A stretch of 64,000 nt of DNA, from positions 17,418,667-17,482,666 of the forward strand of contig CALNVZ010002100.1 of NCBI GenBank assembly GCA_940671915.1, read 5' to 3'. A program made the position numbers and the translations under genes. Below are positions 50,707-62,313 of the stretch, piece by piece; within the stretch, counting starts at the first letter, position 1, and the number at the start of each line of letters is the position of its first letter. Below the pieces are notes generated by a model. That model made no database searches. It worked only from the letters and a program-made list of their open reading frames with translations, and was not told the origin of the DNA. Source of the DNA: Paracentrotus lividus. Taxonomy: Eukaryota > Echinodermata > Echinoidea > Camarodonta > Echinidae.

Positions 50707-50903
50707 CTACTAGAAAGTAGTGCGTGATATTAGTCATCTACAACATTCAGATGGCCCTTTCGTGAATAATTTCTCCAAAGAATATATAAATAAACACAAT
50801 ATATACTAAGCTTTAGTCAAAAAGTTTTATGTGAAAATTATGCAATTGCCAGTACACTTAAGATGGACATAATTTTCCACCTCTATTTCTCACAGCTTAT
50901 CAT

Positions 50904-51880
50904 CACCTTAAACATAATTAGTCATTTGACATAATACAATAGTCCTCCATTAGTCTTAATGCTGCATTAATTCCGATGATCTGTTTATAATGACTAGAAT
51001 TACATTAAGTCAGAATGGAACTAATCGTTTATCATTTCATACATTTTTGTGATTTAGCTCAGATGACTAGAAAGGTAATTTAGTCAGGTATGCACATAGA
51101 ATTAATTAGGTCGGAAATGACTAATTTTAGTCATTCATCCAGACACTTTTGGATTTAGCCCGATGACTAGAATTAATTAGTCAAGACAAAGCTAAATATT
51201 AGTGGACTTATTTTAGTTGGTCATCATTTTAGGCCACATACATGTATTGTAAACACAAAAAATGAAGCAACTAAATTCTTTTGATTTAAAACAGATTATT
51301 TCAACATAATCGGGCTATGCATATTAATAATAATAATAATTAATAATGTACAAATTTAATTTTTACATAGTACAACAATAAATATAAAATATATAGCATA
51401 ATAGTTAACATTATCACGAAGCAGATACTCTGAATTGTTGTAATGATGATTACATAATATATAGATCGGTCGCCAAGACATCATAGTTTATTACCTGTTA
51501 CTAAAAGGCAAATTTGACGAGGCCAATACACTTTAAATAGCATAGGAGGAAGAGAGTGAGAGAGGGAGGAAGCACAAATAAGTGAAAGGGAGAACAAGAG
51601 GAAGGACAGAGGAAGAGAGAAAACAGGATAGAGAAGTATGAAAAGTCTAATACAAATTATAATATTATATTTTCCATGCTAAATCCAAAGTGTCTGAAAA
51701 GACTAAACATTAGTCATTCGACTAATTAATTCTAGTCATCTGACTAATTAATTCTAGTCATCTGGCTAATCAAAGTGTCTGAAAAGACTAAACATTAGTT
51801 TCGACTAATTAATGCTAGTCATTTCAGACATAGGCAGGACTAATTTTTATTTAGTCAAATGACTAATTTATGTTACAGTG
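50904..51880. mobile_element. Foldback-type element with TTAGTC-repeat arms
   Basis: The left arm (about 50904-51235) and right arm (about 51665-51880) are inverted copies. The outer end TTAGTCATTTGAC pairs with GTCAAATGACTAA. Both arms repeat GACTAGAATTAATTAGTC, its complement, and AGACACTTTGGATTTAGC. The spacer is unique, with a purine-rich tract at 51540-51640. No coding capacity. The right end CAGTG fits the left CACCTTAAA only loosely, so the outer limits are approximate and no target duplication is clear. Confidence 0.75.
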
Positions 51881-53877
51881 ATTAGACTCTATTCGATAAT
51901 ATACATGTCCTTAATTCAATGTGTATGTGCGTGGTGGTTAGGTTGAGGGTGTGTGTGTGTGTGTGTGGTGTGTGTGTGTGTCAAGAGTGGTGTTCCACCT
52001 TTTATTCTTAATTTTGGTCATCGGGTGTGTTCTAATGAATATTTTGACTTTACGATAATTATATTTTTCATGTTAATTTCAGCAAAATATTGAAGTTACA
52101 CAATTCATCGTAAGTATAGTTTGTGTGTTTTTTTAAATCTCCTTTTGGAAGGAATGCATCCATTTTAAAAAATTACAATATATATTTCGATTTCGTTCTT
52201 TTCCATTTGCCATGCACAACCCCATTTTTTTTTTTTTTTTTTTTTTTCATGGACCCCCAATGTAGATGTATTGTACTTGCCTTATACAGTTTACGCTCTT
52301 TTGCACTAAGTGTCGCCCTGTAATATGGTTAATACTCAGTCTCCTTTTTGATTGCAAGATTATGATATCAGGGATTCGCCTGATATGGATCCGCCTTAGT
52401 TTTTGGCGGGAAATGTAATGGGGCGCAGTAAGCAAGCCCTGCCATCCCTGCCCTTGCATTTGCCCAATCGATTCCCGGTGTCTTATGATCGTAAGTCGGG
52501 AGCTTATTTCATTTTTTTTTTTTTAGTTGGACAAAAGGCTTGGTTCCAGCTACTATCTTGCTATCTTGTTATTTGATGGTCAAAAAGGGCGGTGTCTTCT
52601 GTTCAAAGCCATGGAGGCTTTAACTCTATATGGGTTCTAGCTATTCTGACTCGCCACAGACGATTGTGGGGCGTGGGAGATAATGATATCTGCGTGATCG
52701 ATAGAGCAGGATATCAATAATGATAATCGCGGAAGTCGGTTGTGTGAAGTAGTCTGCCGAGTTAATCGTTAGGGCGGGAACATGGGAACATTGGACGGAA
52801 AGGGGCAAGATATCTAGTGATTCTCTCGTCGTCTGCAAATAATTTTCAAATTCAATTTCGATTTCCATTAAACAATGTTCAAGGAGAAACAGAAAACCGA
52901 CTCTTTAGCTTGTGTACTGCATTGTTATAATGATTATAATCAAAATAACTATTAACATTTGTATTATCTGTATGTGAATCCTCAAATTTATCAGTGACAT
53001 TTTAGTTGTTGTTGTTTTTGTGTGTGTATACGTTGGCTCGTGCTGTTCAAACAGTTTTTTTCTTCATATTATAATCATAGGATGGATTTTCCTATTGCTG
53101 AAGGCTTTGTTAATTTTCTAATCTTAGAGATAAGGGCCTACTTTTTTTCTCATCATGACCTATTGATGAATTTGCAATACAGAAAAAAAAGAACATAAAC
53201 GAGAGAAAGAGAGAGAGATTGGGAGGGGGAGAGAGAGAGAAAGTTATAATTAAAAAGAGCTGAGGAGGGGGCAAGAAGAAAGCCAAGAGTGGGGATGAGG
53301 GTACAGGAGGGATGTTAATGCTTTACAAATGATACTAGTATTCATCTTTTATTTAATCTGCAACTTTCTTAAAATTGCTTTTTTCAGATATGGTGACATT
53401 AACACCAAACTTCACCAATGGATGATTTTATTTTTCACTAGCATACACCCCCTTTTTCCACGCATCACACCTCGCCTTGGAGCAGAATTCATACCCACTT
53501 AACAAATCAAAATTGACTCTCAATTTCCCGAAATATATAGAGATCTCTGCCTGTGATCTTCATCGGACGCAACACAGTCTCTCCATAAGAAGTGGTTTAT
53601 CTCCAGGCTGTCTCGCCGGTCCTGATTAGTTAATCTCTAGCGGATTAGAGGAGCATGTCGGGGAAGCTTGAGGGGGATCCGGTTGTCTCATTTAATCCCC
53701 GAAGAAGTCAAGATCATGTACCGCTTGGTTAAAGACCTCAGCTACTTGTCCCCAGCGTCTCTGATGATATCATTGGCGGCACGAGACTTGGTTGCATGCA
53801 CGCCACAACCACCACTAACGCCACCACAGGCGTTTAGCCAATTCGTACGATGCGTTTGGTAAACTTACTCCGAACAG
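51881..53877. other. Unique DNA with simple repeats, no gene confirmed
   Basis: It contains a GT microsatellite (51945-51981), a poly-T run (52227-52248) and a GA tract (53200-53245). A less AT-rich stretch at about 53540-53865 may be a regulatory element or exon (see findings). Confidence 0.5.
51945..51981. repeat. GT microsatellite
   Basis: GT dinucleotide run with one interruption. Confidence 0.9.
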
Positions 53878-54371
53878 TTAAAGGGAAATTTCACCCTGGG
53901 TTTAAAATTGTTTTTAAAAATGCAGAAAAAATAAAAGAAAAATATGAGTGAAGGTTTGGAGGAAATCGACCAAAAAATAACGAAGTTATGAATATTTAAA
54001 GTTTTGATTTTGTGACGTCACATGCGAGCAGTTCTCCTATGTGTTATGTAGTGTAAATTCCATAAAGTGTCATTTTTTTTTCAGAAGAAAATTAATTATT
54101 TCACCTGTGCGGTCGATATATCATCAAACATGCCTCTATCAAATTGACGCATTCCTTTATAAAGAACCATGAAAAAAGACAAATTTATGGAATCTACATA
54201 CACAACACATGGGAGAGCTGCTCGCACGTGACGTCACAGAATCAAAACTTGAAATATTTATAACTTCGCTATTTTTTGGTCGATTATCTTCAAACTTTTT
54301 ATTAATATTTTTCTTTTATTTTTCTGCATTTTTTAAAACCAATAAAATTCCAGGGTGAACTTCCCCTTTAA
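53878..54371. mobile_element. TTAA-flanked MITE with long inverted arms
   Basis: TTAA occurs exactly at both ends (53878-53881 and 54368-54371), the target signature of piggyBac elements. The left end AAGGGAAATTTCACCCTGG pairs with the right end CCAGGGTGAACTTCCCC. The arms are about 200 bp and include ATCGACCAAAAAATAACGAA and its complement. Each arm carries a TGACGTCA palindrome. The spacer is 100 bp or less. It is 494 bp and has no transposase. Part of the TTAA could belong to the inverted repeat itself. Confidence 0.85.
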
Positions 54372-56358
54372 TATTCATTTGATTTCATTACATTCGAACT
54401 TTTTTCTCCATGGTTTATACACTTTAAAGATATCCTGATTACAATTTTATCTATTCCTTTTTTTTTAAATAATAATTTCTCTTTTTTACGATAAATTTTA
54501 ACGAACTGTATTTCAACGAACACTCTCAATGTAAAAAAAAAAAGAAGAAGAACTCATAATAGGGATTCCACTAAAATTTTAAGTTATTTTTAAGTTGTTT
54601 TCGCTAAGCTTATTTGATAGAGCATTTTAAAAGAAACATTTTGGTACTTGAATTATCACAATTGGATGTTCCGTTTCAAAGATATGACCCAAAGAGTGTC
54701 TCAGATTACCAATGAGCTGCTAGAACACTTTTACAAGTTTCAGACAAAGCCAGAAAATGCAATAAAAGCTCAAGTTTTTGGTTCTTTTGTCTTTGATTTA
54801 TTAAACCAAATCATACCAAACATTTTCTATGTGTGTCTCAACATGAAACGAGATTTTAGTGACACAATAATTGAGTAGATTATACAAAGATACAATTTAT
54901 GGCAGTACAAAACTGATGGTTTGACATGTATGTTACCGTATGTGATCCAATATGACCACCGTGGAAAAATACTCCATAGGGCATGTTTCAATATAACACC
55001 CTAGACAATGGGCTATTTCATGGTGGTGTGGCTCAGAGCTGAGTGTTAGACAGGGTAGAGTAATTTAAAAACTTAAATGGCCAGTGGTAAACATTGTTCT
55101 TTGTTTTTCACCCCAATACATTTTTTGTTCAAAAATAGTTACATTTTATAAATATCTACTTTTCCTTATCTGAATCTATTCCAATCATGAGAAATTCCAG
55201 TCATAACACACATCACACAGAAGCATCACTTTGAACACGCTGTATTATTTTTTTTTTATTATCAATTTTTCCAACAGGAGAAGTTGATCTGCTGCTGAGG
55301 TATTTTCTAAGGAAGAAACTAACCAATTAGGAATAAAAATGATTGATAAGTTTTACCATACTTGGCCAAGACAATTTCGAAGACTGTTTTTATTGAAAAT
55401 TTTGTCTATTCTCTGCTGTATTTATTGAGTAGGCAGAGCAGGGGTTTATTGTTTGCATTGAAATGCATGGGTGACTACATCCATATTAAGTGGAGAATCC
55501 AACCCGTAAAATTGAAGTTCAAATGTTGTTATGTACAACTAAGCACACCTTTGTTTTTTTTTCGAAAGAAAATATCCTTGGACACAATATTTCAGAGGTG
55601 TGGCTCTTCGAAATTTGTTGGCGAATCACCTCTTAATTTAAGTGGCGTCCAAAATTGTTTGCCCTTTTATATATGAACAATAATATTTTGGGGATATCCT
55701 TTGGAGGAACTATCACATCGCCCCGAATTTCAGATCATATAAAAGTAGAGAATAAATTGCCTACAAGCTGAAACCAAATTTTGATGGAATTTAGGGGGTA
55801 AAAATGAATATTCAGCCCAAGAAAGATCATTTTATAAAATTTATTTCCAAAAAATGGAAATATAGATACATTATCTTCGCATTTGTTAAAACTGCGTAAA
55901 GAAAATTCAAGTGTAACTAATTGTTCCAATACGTGCACGACATCTTGTGAGAAATGCAGGTTCGTTTATTTATTTTACAAAAGGTTATATCATCTTAAAG
56001 TCGTGATCTTGATTTCGCCGAAAACGACAATCTGTCAATATCTCTAAAGCTCCGTACACTGGACGTATGGGAAAAGGTATGGTGTCTTCTATAATAAAAA
56101 TTCTTTGACTTTTAAACGCATAATCACACGGTTTCTGAAGTAAATGTATGATAACTTATGATCTACAAGTAAAGATAATTACTTTGATTGTTTTTATGTA
56201 TTAAAATAACGGGTACTTAGCATTTTCCAGAATACATCCCAAAGTTGTTTAAAGGTGTATATTGTGACATTTCATGATGTTATAATGTGACACATGCAAA
56301 GGTAGTAACAATAAAAGTGAGTGCAAAGTGAATTTGAGAAGACAATCCATTCCTTTTC
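54372..56358. other. Unique AT-rich DNA, no gene recognised
   Basis: Short ATG frames (54648-54878, 55362-55676) have no domain or splice context that I can support. Confidence 0.45.
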
Positions 56359-56420
56359 CAGGCCTGTAACTAGGGGGGGGGGTCGGGACCGAACGACCCC
56401 CCCCCCCGCTGGCGAGTAGG
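56359..56420 (+). mobile_element. hAT-like end fragment (CAGGCCTGTAACTAGGGG)
   Basis: CAGGCCTGTAACTAGGGGGG is followed by C runs. The end is of the CAG-G type seen in non-autonomous hAT elements. No matching right end was located. Confidence 0.4.
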
Positions 56421-56617
56421 GTACGTTTGACACAACAACACAATAACAAACAAAAAGAACAGAGAGAGAGAGAGAAAGAGAAAAGAAAAGGAAAACAGGG
56501 TGTGAAACGGATTCTTAAATAGACTTACTTACCAAATTTTCAAAATGTTCATATGAGCTAAATTATTAATATGGTCTGTGGCAATATTTTCGCTGGCTCT
56601 CGCTAAATCATTATTTT

Positions 56618-56760
56618 CAGAGCCGCGGAAGTGTTTGAAAAGGCTTGAGGGGGTGGGTGTGAGTAAAAATTGATAAGCTGAACGACGAGGAAAAGTATAT
56701 AAGCTTTTTTTTTTATAATATCTACTGGAAAAATTGGAGGGGCTGCAGCATCCCCCTCCC
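56618..56760 (+). mobile_element. hAT-like fragment (CAGAGCCGCGGAAGTG)
   Basis: It starts CAGAGCCGCGGAAGTG, has a G-rich tract, and later GGAGGGGCTGCAGCATCCCC. Similar in style to the fragment near 730-850. Non-coding. Confidence 0.4.
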
Positions 56761-56939
56761 CATCTTCATCTCTGTTTTCAGGAAATATTATAAAGAAATT
56801 GAATTACGAGCCATTTTAATAAAGCGTTTTCCTCTCGCTTCATGCTGAATTTCAGTTTTTTAAGGTAGGTGATGGTCATCTGTTTTGTAGGAATCTAAAA
56901 AAAAAAAAGAGGAAAGCTAATGTGCAGCCTCAATGTCAT

Positions 56940-57840
56940 CAATATAACAAAATTTTCGGCTCGCGCTTCGCGCTCGCCATGTTCACCCCCGTGACAAGGC
57001 GAATATAGGTCAAAATGTGCTTCAATGCACAGCATTAATGTGATTTGAGTAATTTTCTTTCACTCGGTTTCGCGTTCTATCTTTGGAATTTAGTCATCCG
57101 TCTGTGAAGGACTACTATATAAATAGTATGAGGCAAATATGCTGAAATACAAGGCAAAAGGCTCTTGGCACTGGACAAGGTTCACTTTTTTCACAAAGGG
57201 GTGATCATCAGAAAACAGCAAGATGTAAGAGACAAATTACATAATATAAACATACCTATTCAGGCATTAAACAGCAAATTTCCGGCTCGCGCTTCGCGCT
57301 CGCAAGTTGAATTCTTGCGAAATGTTTTTTTCGAATGTCTAAACCTTATAACAATCATAATTACGAGTCTGTGAGCATAAGAGGCAAAATGTTTCAGAAA
57401 ATACACTACCTTCAAGTCATTATAACCAAAATTTCTGGTGCGCCTTCGCGCTCGCATTAAATCTGGCAAAAACTCCACTTTTTCAATTTTTCAAAACACA
57501 CAGGCGCGGATCCAGGGGGGGGGGTGGCGGAAGGATCCGTAAGTATAAGAGGCAAAATGTGTCAGAAAATACACTACCTTCAGGTCATTATGAGTCAAAT
57601 CTTCGGCTCGATCTTCGCGCTTGTAGAGTTTATCTTAGAAAGGCCATGGACTGATTCTGACTCGCAAGTGAATTAATGAAAATGTAAATTAATTTACGCG
57701 TTACTGCTTCGTGCTACAAACTTATTTGCTGAAAGGGGTGATCATCACCTCGTAAAAGAATTTAAAAAAAATTATAAATGTAAATATACTGTTTATAAGG
57801 CAAAATTTTCGGTTCGCGCTCGAAAAGTTTACTCCTTCTG
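56940..57840 (+). repeat. GCGCTTCGCGCTCGC repeat family, about 160-bp spacing
   Basis: TCGGCTCGCGCTTCGCGCTC or a decayed form recurs at about 56957, 57282, 57432, 57604 and 57809. A companion block, TAAGAGGCAAAATGT then CAGAAAATACACTACCTTCA, recurs at about 57379 and 57547, 168 bp apart. The units are diverged tandem copies. A hAT-like end is embedded at 57501. Confidence 0.7.
57501..57532 (+). mobile_element. hAT-like end fragment (CAGGCGCGGATCCAG)
   Basis: CAGGCGCGGATCCAGGGGGG is identical over 15 bases to the left end of 23826-24161, then diverges. No right end was located, so it is a solo terminus or heavily truncated copy. Confidence 0.55.
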
Positions 57841-58659
57841 AAAAAGGTCCACTTTCAATTTTCGACCCCTCCCCATAAAAATCCTAGCAGGCAACAAGCA
57901 GTTTAGGGATCTGAGTCCTATTTTTTCAAGAACTCTTGCATCATTAAAAAGGAAGAAATTCCTACATAAGTATACAATATTAAAATGCATCGTTAAAAAA
58001 AGAAACAAATACACTGTTCGTCGTAAAGGTGGAAATTTTCTTTGCCGCTCTAGCAACAATGATTTTGCTCTGACTTTAATTTCTTGAATATGTTTGTCCC
58101 TGCTTTTTCATTTCGGGACCCTGTCTATATCTTGGACGTTCTCCCAACCTTCACGTGGACCTTTTTCCAAAAGGTTTTGTCACACCCCATGATGCCATTT
58201 TTGTAATTTTTCTCATTTTGGGACCTTTTTTGTTTTCCCGGCCGATCAAGCCCCTCAGTCCTACCCCCAGGAAACGCGACTGAGGTGTATTGTTTCATAT
58301 TGTTCTTTAAGTTAAATCTATATTTCGGGGACAGGCTTAGGTCTTTGTCTAGGGAGGGGTTGAAGTAAAAACGAGATTGGTGAAAAATTCGGAATATTTT
58401 ATTCCATCTTTATGCTGAAAACAAGAAATGAAATACAACTTAACCCTTAAATTCATCATTTTCCCCTTAAATTTTGTTAAGCCTGATGACAAGGCTGTAA
58501 TAGTAGCATTATTGATAATATCTTATTTTGATTTATGTTTGGTTGAGATTTTACAATACAATTTAGAGAAGATAGAAATTTTCATGGTTTAAAAATGAAT
58601 GTTGACCCTAATCAAATGAATTTTGACCCCCCCTACAACAGAAAAAATAAGTGTCAAAG

Positions 58660-61600
58660 CGACACGATCAGTGGCTCGTGATGACCAGACTACAATAAGA
58701 GTCACATTTTCCTATCTAAAGGAGTCGACATGACTCTCACGGAGTCAGCATAATACACCATGCAGAGTCTACGTGATCCACTGTGGACCTCGAGGTTTGG
58801 CAAGTGCTAATCAGAGTCACAGATTTCTCTATTGGAGTCAGCATGACCCTTTATGGGTCACAATCTTATTTTCACTATAAAAAGGAGTCGGGAAAAAGGT
58901 ATCATAGAGTGTCTCTGTGACCCTCTATAATCCTCATGATTCAAGAAAGTACAATCAGAGTCGGGATGTCTCCTTTTGGTGCTAAATAACTCTTTCGAAG
59001 AAGTCACTTTTGTATGACTATAAAAAGAGTCAGGAAAGGTATCTTAGAGAGTCTCTTTGACCCTCTATAATTCCCTCATGATTTGAAAAAGTAACAATCA
59101 GAGTCGCATGTCTCCTTTTTGGTGTCTAAATACTCTTTGGAAGAGTCCTTTTATATGACTATTGAAAGTGTCAAGGAAAGAGTATCATGGAGAGTCTTTG
59201 TGACCCTTTAAAATCCTCATGATCGGAAAAAGTAACAATCAGGGTCGGATTTCTCTTTTGGTGTCCAAATAACTCTTTCGAAGAAGTCATTTTTATATGA
59301 CTATTAAAAGATCGGGAAAAGTATCATAGAGAGTCTTGTGACCCTCCTATAATCCTCATGATTTGAAAAAGTAACATTCAGACGATCGGGATTTTTCTTC
59401 TTTTTGGTGTTGAAATAATCTTTCGAAGAGTCAGTTGTTATATGATATTGAAAAGCCGTCAGGAAAGAGTATCATCAGTGGAGAGGTCTCTATGACCCTT
59501 TATGATCCTCATGATCTGCAAAAGTAACAATCAGGGTCAGGTTTTCTTCTTTTGGTGTCCATTAACTCTTTGACAGAGTCACTTTTTATATGACTATTAA
59601 AAAGAGTGGGAAAAAGTATCATAGCGAGTCTTGTGCCCTCTATAATGCTCATGATTTGAAATAAGTAACAATCAGAGTCGCATGTCTCTTTTCTGGTGTC
59701 TAAGTAACTCTTTGAAGAGTCACTTTTATATGACTATTGAAAGTGTCAGGAAAGGGTACTGGAGAGTCTTTGTGACCCTTTATAATCCTCATGATCGGAA
59801 AAAGTAACAATCAGGGTCGGGATTTCTCCTTTTGGTGTCAAATAACTCTTTCGAAGAGTCACTTTATATGACTATATAAAAGAGTCGGGGAAAAGTATCA
59901 TAGAGAGTCTTTGTGACCCCTATATTCCTCATGATTTGAAAAAGTAAATTCAGAGTCGGGATTTTTCCTTTTTGGTGTCGAAATAACTCTTTCGAAAGAG
60001 TACTTTTATATGATATTGAAAAGTGTCAGGAAAGAGTATCAGGGAGATCTCTTGACCCTTTTGATCCTCATGATCGCAAAAGTACAATCAGGGTCGGTAT
60101 TTCTCCTTTTTGTTGTCACAAATATCTTTCGAAGAGTCATTTTATATTGACTATTAAAAAGAGTCGGGAAAAAGTATCATAGAGAGTCTTTGTGAACCCC
60201 TATAATCCTCATGATTGAAAAGTAACATTCAGAGTCGGGATTTTTCCTTTTTGGTGTTGAATAACTCTTTCGAAGAGTCAGTGTTATATGACTATTGAAA
60301 GCGTCAGGAAGAGTATCATGGAGAGTCTCTATGACCCTTTATGATCCTCATGATCTGCAAAAGTAACAATCAGGGTCGTTTCTTTCTTTTTGGTGTCCAA
60401 ATAACTCTTTCGAAGAGTCTTCCTTTATATGACTATTAAAAGAAGTGGGAAAAAGTATCATAGCGAGTCTTTGTGACCTCTATAATGCTCATGATTTGAA
60501 ATAAGTCAATCAGAGTCGGCCATGTCTCTTTTCTGGTGTCTAAGTAACTCTTCGAAGATTCACTTTTATATGACTAGTATGAAAAGTGTTCGGAAAGGGT
60601 ATCATGGAGAGTCTTTGTGACCCTTAAATCCTCATGAGGATCGAAAAAGTAACAATCAGGGTCGGATTCTCTCTTTTTGGTGTCCAATAACTCTTTCGAA
60701 GAGTCACTTTATATGACTTTAAGAGTCGGGGAAAAGTATCATAGAGAGTCTTTGTGACCCCCTATTTCCTCATGATTTGAAAAAGTACATTCAGAGTCGG
60801 GATTTCTCCTTTTTGGTGTCGAAATAACTCTTTCGAAGAGTCACTTTTTATGACTATTGAAAAGTGTCAGAGAAGAGTATCATGGAGAAATTCTTTGACC
60901 TTTTTATAATCCTCATGATCGCCAAAAAGTAACAATCAGGGTCGGTATTTCTCCTTTTGGTGTCCAAATAACTCTTTCGAAGAGTCACTTATTAACTATT
61001 ATCTAGACTATACAAAGAGTGGGAATAAGTAATCAGATAGAGAGTCTTGGTGAACCACATATGATCTCTCATGATTGTAGAAAAGGTAAAACATCTTCAG
61101 GAAGTCGGATATTCTTCCTTTTGGTGTCGAAATACTCTGTCGTAGAGTAGTAGTTATAACATGGACTATATGAGATAGTGCTCAGGAAAGAGTACATCTT
61201 GGAGAGGCAGGCGTCTGGATTCGAAAGAAATGAATGTAGGAATGCACTTTCGGGGCCCTAATTGTCATGGGAACAAAAGCGGCTGCTTTGTCCCTGGACA
61301 ATTGGGCCCTCGAATGCATTCAATTCGTTTTCTTGGAATCGCTCCGGCAGGAAAGATCTCTTGACCATTATAATCCTCTCAATTGATCGGCAAAGTAACA
61401 ATCAGGGGTAGGGATTTCTCCTTTATTGGTGTCCAGCATGATACATTTACTCTATCGAAGTAGTTATTACTTTTATATGAACTATTAAAAGAACTTTCTG
61501 GGAAAAGTATATGAAAAGAGTCTTTATGTGACCCTTTGTAGCATGATTTGAAAAAGGTAAATTCGAAGCAAGTACTGGATTTTTCTCCTGTTTGTGTTGT

Positions 61601-61710
61601 CCAAAAGAGTACTCTTTCACAAGGTCACGTTTTATATTGACTATTTAAAAGGAGTCGGGAGAAAGTAATCATAGAGAGTTCTCTGTTGACCCTATATAAT
61701 TCAATATCTG
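58660..61710 (+). repeat. Satellite, 140-bp monomer with higher-order structure
   Basis: TATATGACTATT recurs about every 140 bp from 59009 to 60848 (spacings mostly 136-143). Two monomer types alternate, AAAAAGAGTCGGGAAAAAGT and GAAAAGTGTCAGGAAAGAGT, giving an approximately 280-bp dimer. Rare variants, such as CATGATCTGCAAAAGTAACA (59509 and 60349) and GTCTCTTTTCTGGTGTCTAA (59681 and 60523), return after about 840 bp, a six-monomer period. Monomers contain the hairpin ACTCTTTCGAAGAGT. The first units (58660-58900) and the segment after 61000 are more diverged or noisier. About 20 monomers in total. Confidence 0.9.
61218..61340. repeat. Imperfect hairpin inserted in the satellite
   Basis: A 123-bp segment unlike the satellite folds on itself. 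GATTCGAAAGAAATGAATG pairs imperfectly with the segment ending TTTTCTTGGAATC, and GGGGCCCTAATTGTCATGGG pairs with CCCTGGACAATTGGGCCC. The tip is AAAGCGGCTGCTTT. GGCAGG lies outside both sides (61206-61211 and 61346-61351), possibly a target duplication. Probably a tiny MITE. Confidence 0.5.
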
Positions 61711-61714
61711 GTTA

Positions 61715-62313
61715 GGAGTATCGAAAATTCACATAATTTTTTTAAAAATTGGAAATTTATTTAAAAATTTTTGAAGGGAAAAAACAATTTTTTGTTAAAG
61801 AGAGATATTATATGTAGGTACTGTTTATTGTACATTTAGGTTCCTTTGTTAGTTTGACTTATTCTATTCAGCTTTGGTATTAGTTCAGCTTTGTTCAATC
61901 CATTTCCTATTTGACTTTCACCTTTCTTCTCTATCTTCCATTCCTCATTCAGATGGTCTTCATTCATTAGCATTCCCATCTGGATTCTTTTGTTCAACAT
62001 TCGTTATTACATAACATCATCTTCATTCTTACATCCTTCTATCTACTATTGTTATTCTTAGGGTTATTCTTATAGAAATATAGGCATCTTTTTATACACA
62101 TTTATAGAGTTTGGTTCTTTTCCATTTCCTCTATAATTCTATTTTGGTTAATCTGACTTAATTTGAATATGTAAATTTATCTTGTATTAGTATGATTTCT
62201 GATGTGGCCCAGTAGCCCTTGAAAAAACCAGTGCACTACCAGACTTCATCAAGTTAAGTTGTATTTTATTTCGTGTCTTGTTCCTGTTCCTGTTTTTGAA
62301 TCTTCCGTTTGCT
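61715..62313. other. AT-rich core between two repeat arrays
   Basis: Unique, AT-rich sequence with no coding frame of note. A TTCATT/CATC-rich stretch lies at about 61930-62050. The minus-strand frame at 62187-62474 runs out of this core into the adjacent repeat and is not supported. Confidence 0.6.

Larger units (their letters stand above)
48476..50775 (+). repeat. Duplicated segment B2 (empty-site copy)
   Basis: Collinear with 31326-34286 but without the 996-bp transposon. At 50421-50430 the sequence reads straight through CTTGATAACG. It contains many single-base insertions relative to B1, the pattern of uncorrected long reads. After 50775 it continues into sequence different from that right of B1. 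Confidence 0.9.

Noticed and set aside
58660-61710. CRISPR-like array
   Set aside because: Monomers are contiguous 140-bp tandem repeats without unique spacers, in an animal genome.
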